Shown: piece by piece, positions 63,452 through 64,000 of the stretch
Position numbering within the stretch: the stretch's first letter is position 1
Layout of the letters: the number at the start of each line of letters is the position of its first letter
Assembly: GCA_023436885.1 (NCBI GenBank)
Contig: JAEZHI010000041.1
Coordinates: 124,001 to 188,000, forward strand
Reading direction: 5' to 3'
Origin: Pseudomonadota bacterium
GTDB taxonomy: Bacteria; Pseudomonadota; Alphaproteobacteria; Rhizobiales; Pleomorphomonadaceae
DNA length: 64,000 bases
Notes under the pieces: generated by a model
What the model was told of the DNA's origin: nothing
Seen by the model: the letters and a program-made list of their open reading frames with translations, nothing else
Database searches by the model: none
Made by a program: the position numbers and the translations under genes

Positions 63452-63665
63452 GACAGACCGTTCCTGACCGCGAATCCCCCATATAGAGCAGTAATCCACC
63501 GGGAATGGCAACACTGCGTGTCCACCAGAGTATTGACCGCCTTGGTTCGCCATCCGTTTCGTCGTTCGTCTCTCCCGCCCCAGGCCATGACTTATACGCG
63601 AACTGCGGGCAGAAGAGGATCGGGAGACACTGTAGGGATCGCTGGCGTCAGCACCACCGGAGCGG
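63452..63665. other. Short gap with no recognised feature
   Basis: About 210 bp between the kinase start and the end of the next leftward gene. It should hold the promoter of the kinase at 62312. No clear motif is visible. Confidence 0.4.
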
Positions 63666-64000
63666 TCACTTCCCCAAAGGCTGCATCGACTCCTCCCAGA
63701 CCGGAGGAGCAGAGAGGACGAGGTCTTTCAGGTTGGAGAACTTGGCGGCGCCGAGCACCTCGCTGTCGCCGTGGATCACCGCCTTCGAGAAGGCGACGAT
63801 ACGGTCCTGCAGGTGAGCGACGTTCTCCGGACCGGATGCGCCTTCGGCGTGCGGCCCGCGCACCACGGCGATCTCCTTCAGACCGGTGGCGCGATTGTAA
63901 ACGTCGAGAGCGCCTTCGAGACCGCCGGCCATGTCCCAGAGGCCTCGCCCCAGGAACACCGCCGGCCACTTCGGGATGCTGCCGAGGATCTCACCCGAGG
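63666..64000 (-). CDS. Probable alpha/beta hydrolase, C-terminal part, cut by window edge
   Basis: The reverse strand is open from the window edge to a stop at 63666, so the N-terminus is missing. The visible residues (IPKWPAVFLGRGLWDMAGGLEGALDVYNRATGLKEIAVVRGPHAEG) resemble the end of alpha/beta hydrolase or peptidase S15-type enzymes, where the His in GPHAEG would be catalytic. The rest is missing, so this is a tentative call. Confidence 0.4.
   Translation of the reverse strand, partial: SGEILGSIPKWPAVFLGRGLWDMAGGLEGALDVYNRATGLKEIAVVRGPHAEGASGPENVAHLQDRIVAFSKAVIHGDSEVLGAAKFSNLKDLVLSAPPVWEESMQPLGK

Overview
The window is 64 kb of high-GC chromosome from an alphaproteobacterium, most likely of the order Hyphomicrobiales (Rhizobiales). 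This rests on codon use, a TGA-N9-TCA (RirA-type) iron box, HWE/HisKA_2 histidine kinases with DUF4118-like sensors, AapJ-like and Liv-type ABC parts, and prophage genes (DUF669, DUF6511, primase-polymerase/helicase) of a kind common in that group. The genus cannot be fixed from sequence alone. I see no rRNA, tRNA, CRISPR array or intact insertion sequence.

Layout. 1-3.6 kb: a P-loop kinase cut by the window edge, a GrpB-family protein, an Arr-type rifamycin ADP-ribosyltransferase, a divergent SDR/AraC pair and an orphan MazE-like antitoxin. 3.6-5.9 kb: an AT-richer KAP-family P-loop NTPase. 6-11.6 kb: a compact prophage-like replication and lysogeny module (primase-polymerase/helicase, DUF6511, small proteins, a winged-helix protein, DUF669, a Cro-like protein, and a CI/LexA-like repressor facing it across three operator-like repeats), closed by a hairpin terminator. 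No integrase, structural or lysis gene is visible. 11.6-25.3 kb: mixed housekeeping and accessory genes (cytochrome b561, SIMPL protein, SDR, MFS/LysR pair, YciA thioesterase, DUF2066, CGNR regulator, amino-acid binding protein, large secreted phosphoesterase, HlyU, acyltransferase).

25.4-32.6 kb: a Liv-type ABC transporter with an Asp/Glu/hydantoin-racemase-like enzyme, a GntR regulator and a PuuE-like deacetylase. Together they suggest uptake and breakdown of allantoin or a related ureide/hydantoin. Two strong palindromes sit in the divergent promoter. It is followed by a scar in which an IS5-type transposase fragment meets a fragment of an acyltransferase paralogue. 33.2-39.9 kb: a ferric-siderophore system (TonB receptor, FhuF reductase, FhuC/D/B transporter) with candidate RirA-like and Fur-like boxes. 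39.9-40.7 kb is an AT-rich gene-free island with several hairpins. 40.7-42.6 kb: GST, VOC protein and a TetR repressor with its probable operator.

42.7-48.8 kb holds the most unusual locus: a four-gene operon, read right to left. It encodes a multi-pass membrane protein with a likely OB-fold and C-terminal coiled coil (TTG start), a 1036-residue HerA/DUF87-type ATPase, a 111-residue helical protein and a collagen-like Gly-X-Pro protein without a signal peptide. I do not recognise this combination as a named system. It is the best candidate for an undescribed system.

49-64 kb: a solo LuxR regulator, a PH-like membrane protein, LysR, an AhpD-like peroxidase linked to an Fe-S Rrf2 repressor by three matching palindromes, an RND efflux adaptor/pump pair, two paralogous HWE-type histidine kinases flanking an AraC-LysR-metallo-beta-lactamase-fold segment, and a truncated C-terminal piece of a probable alpha/beta hydrolase.
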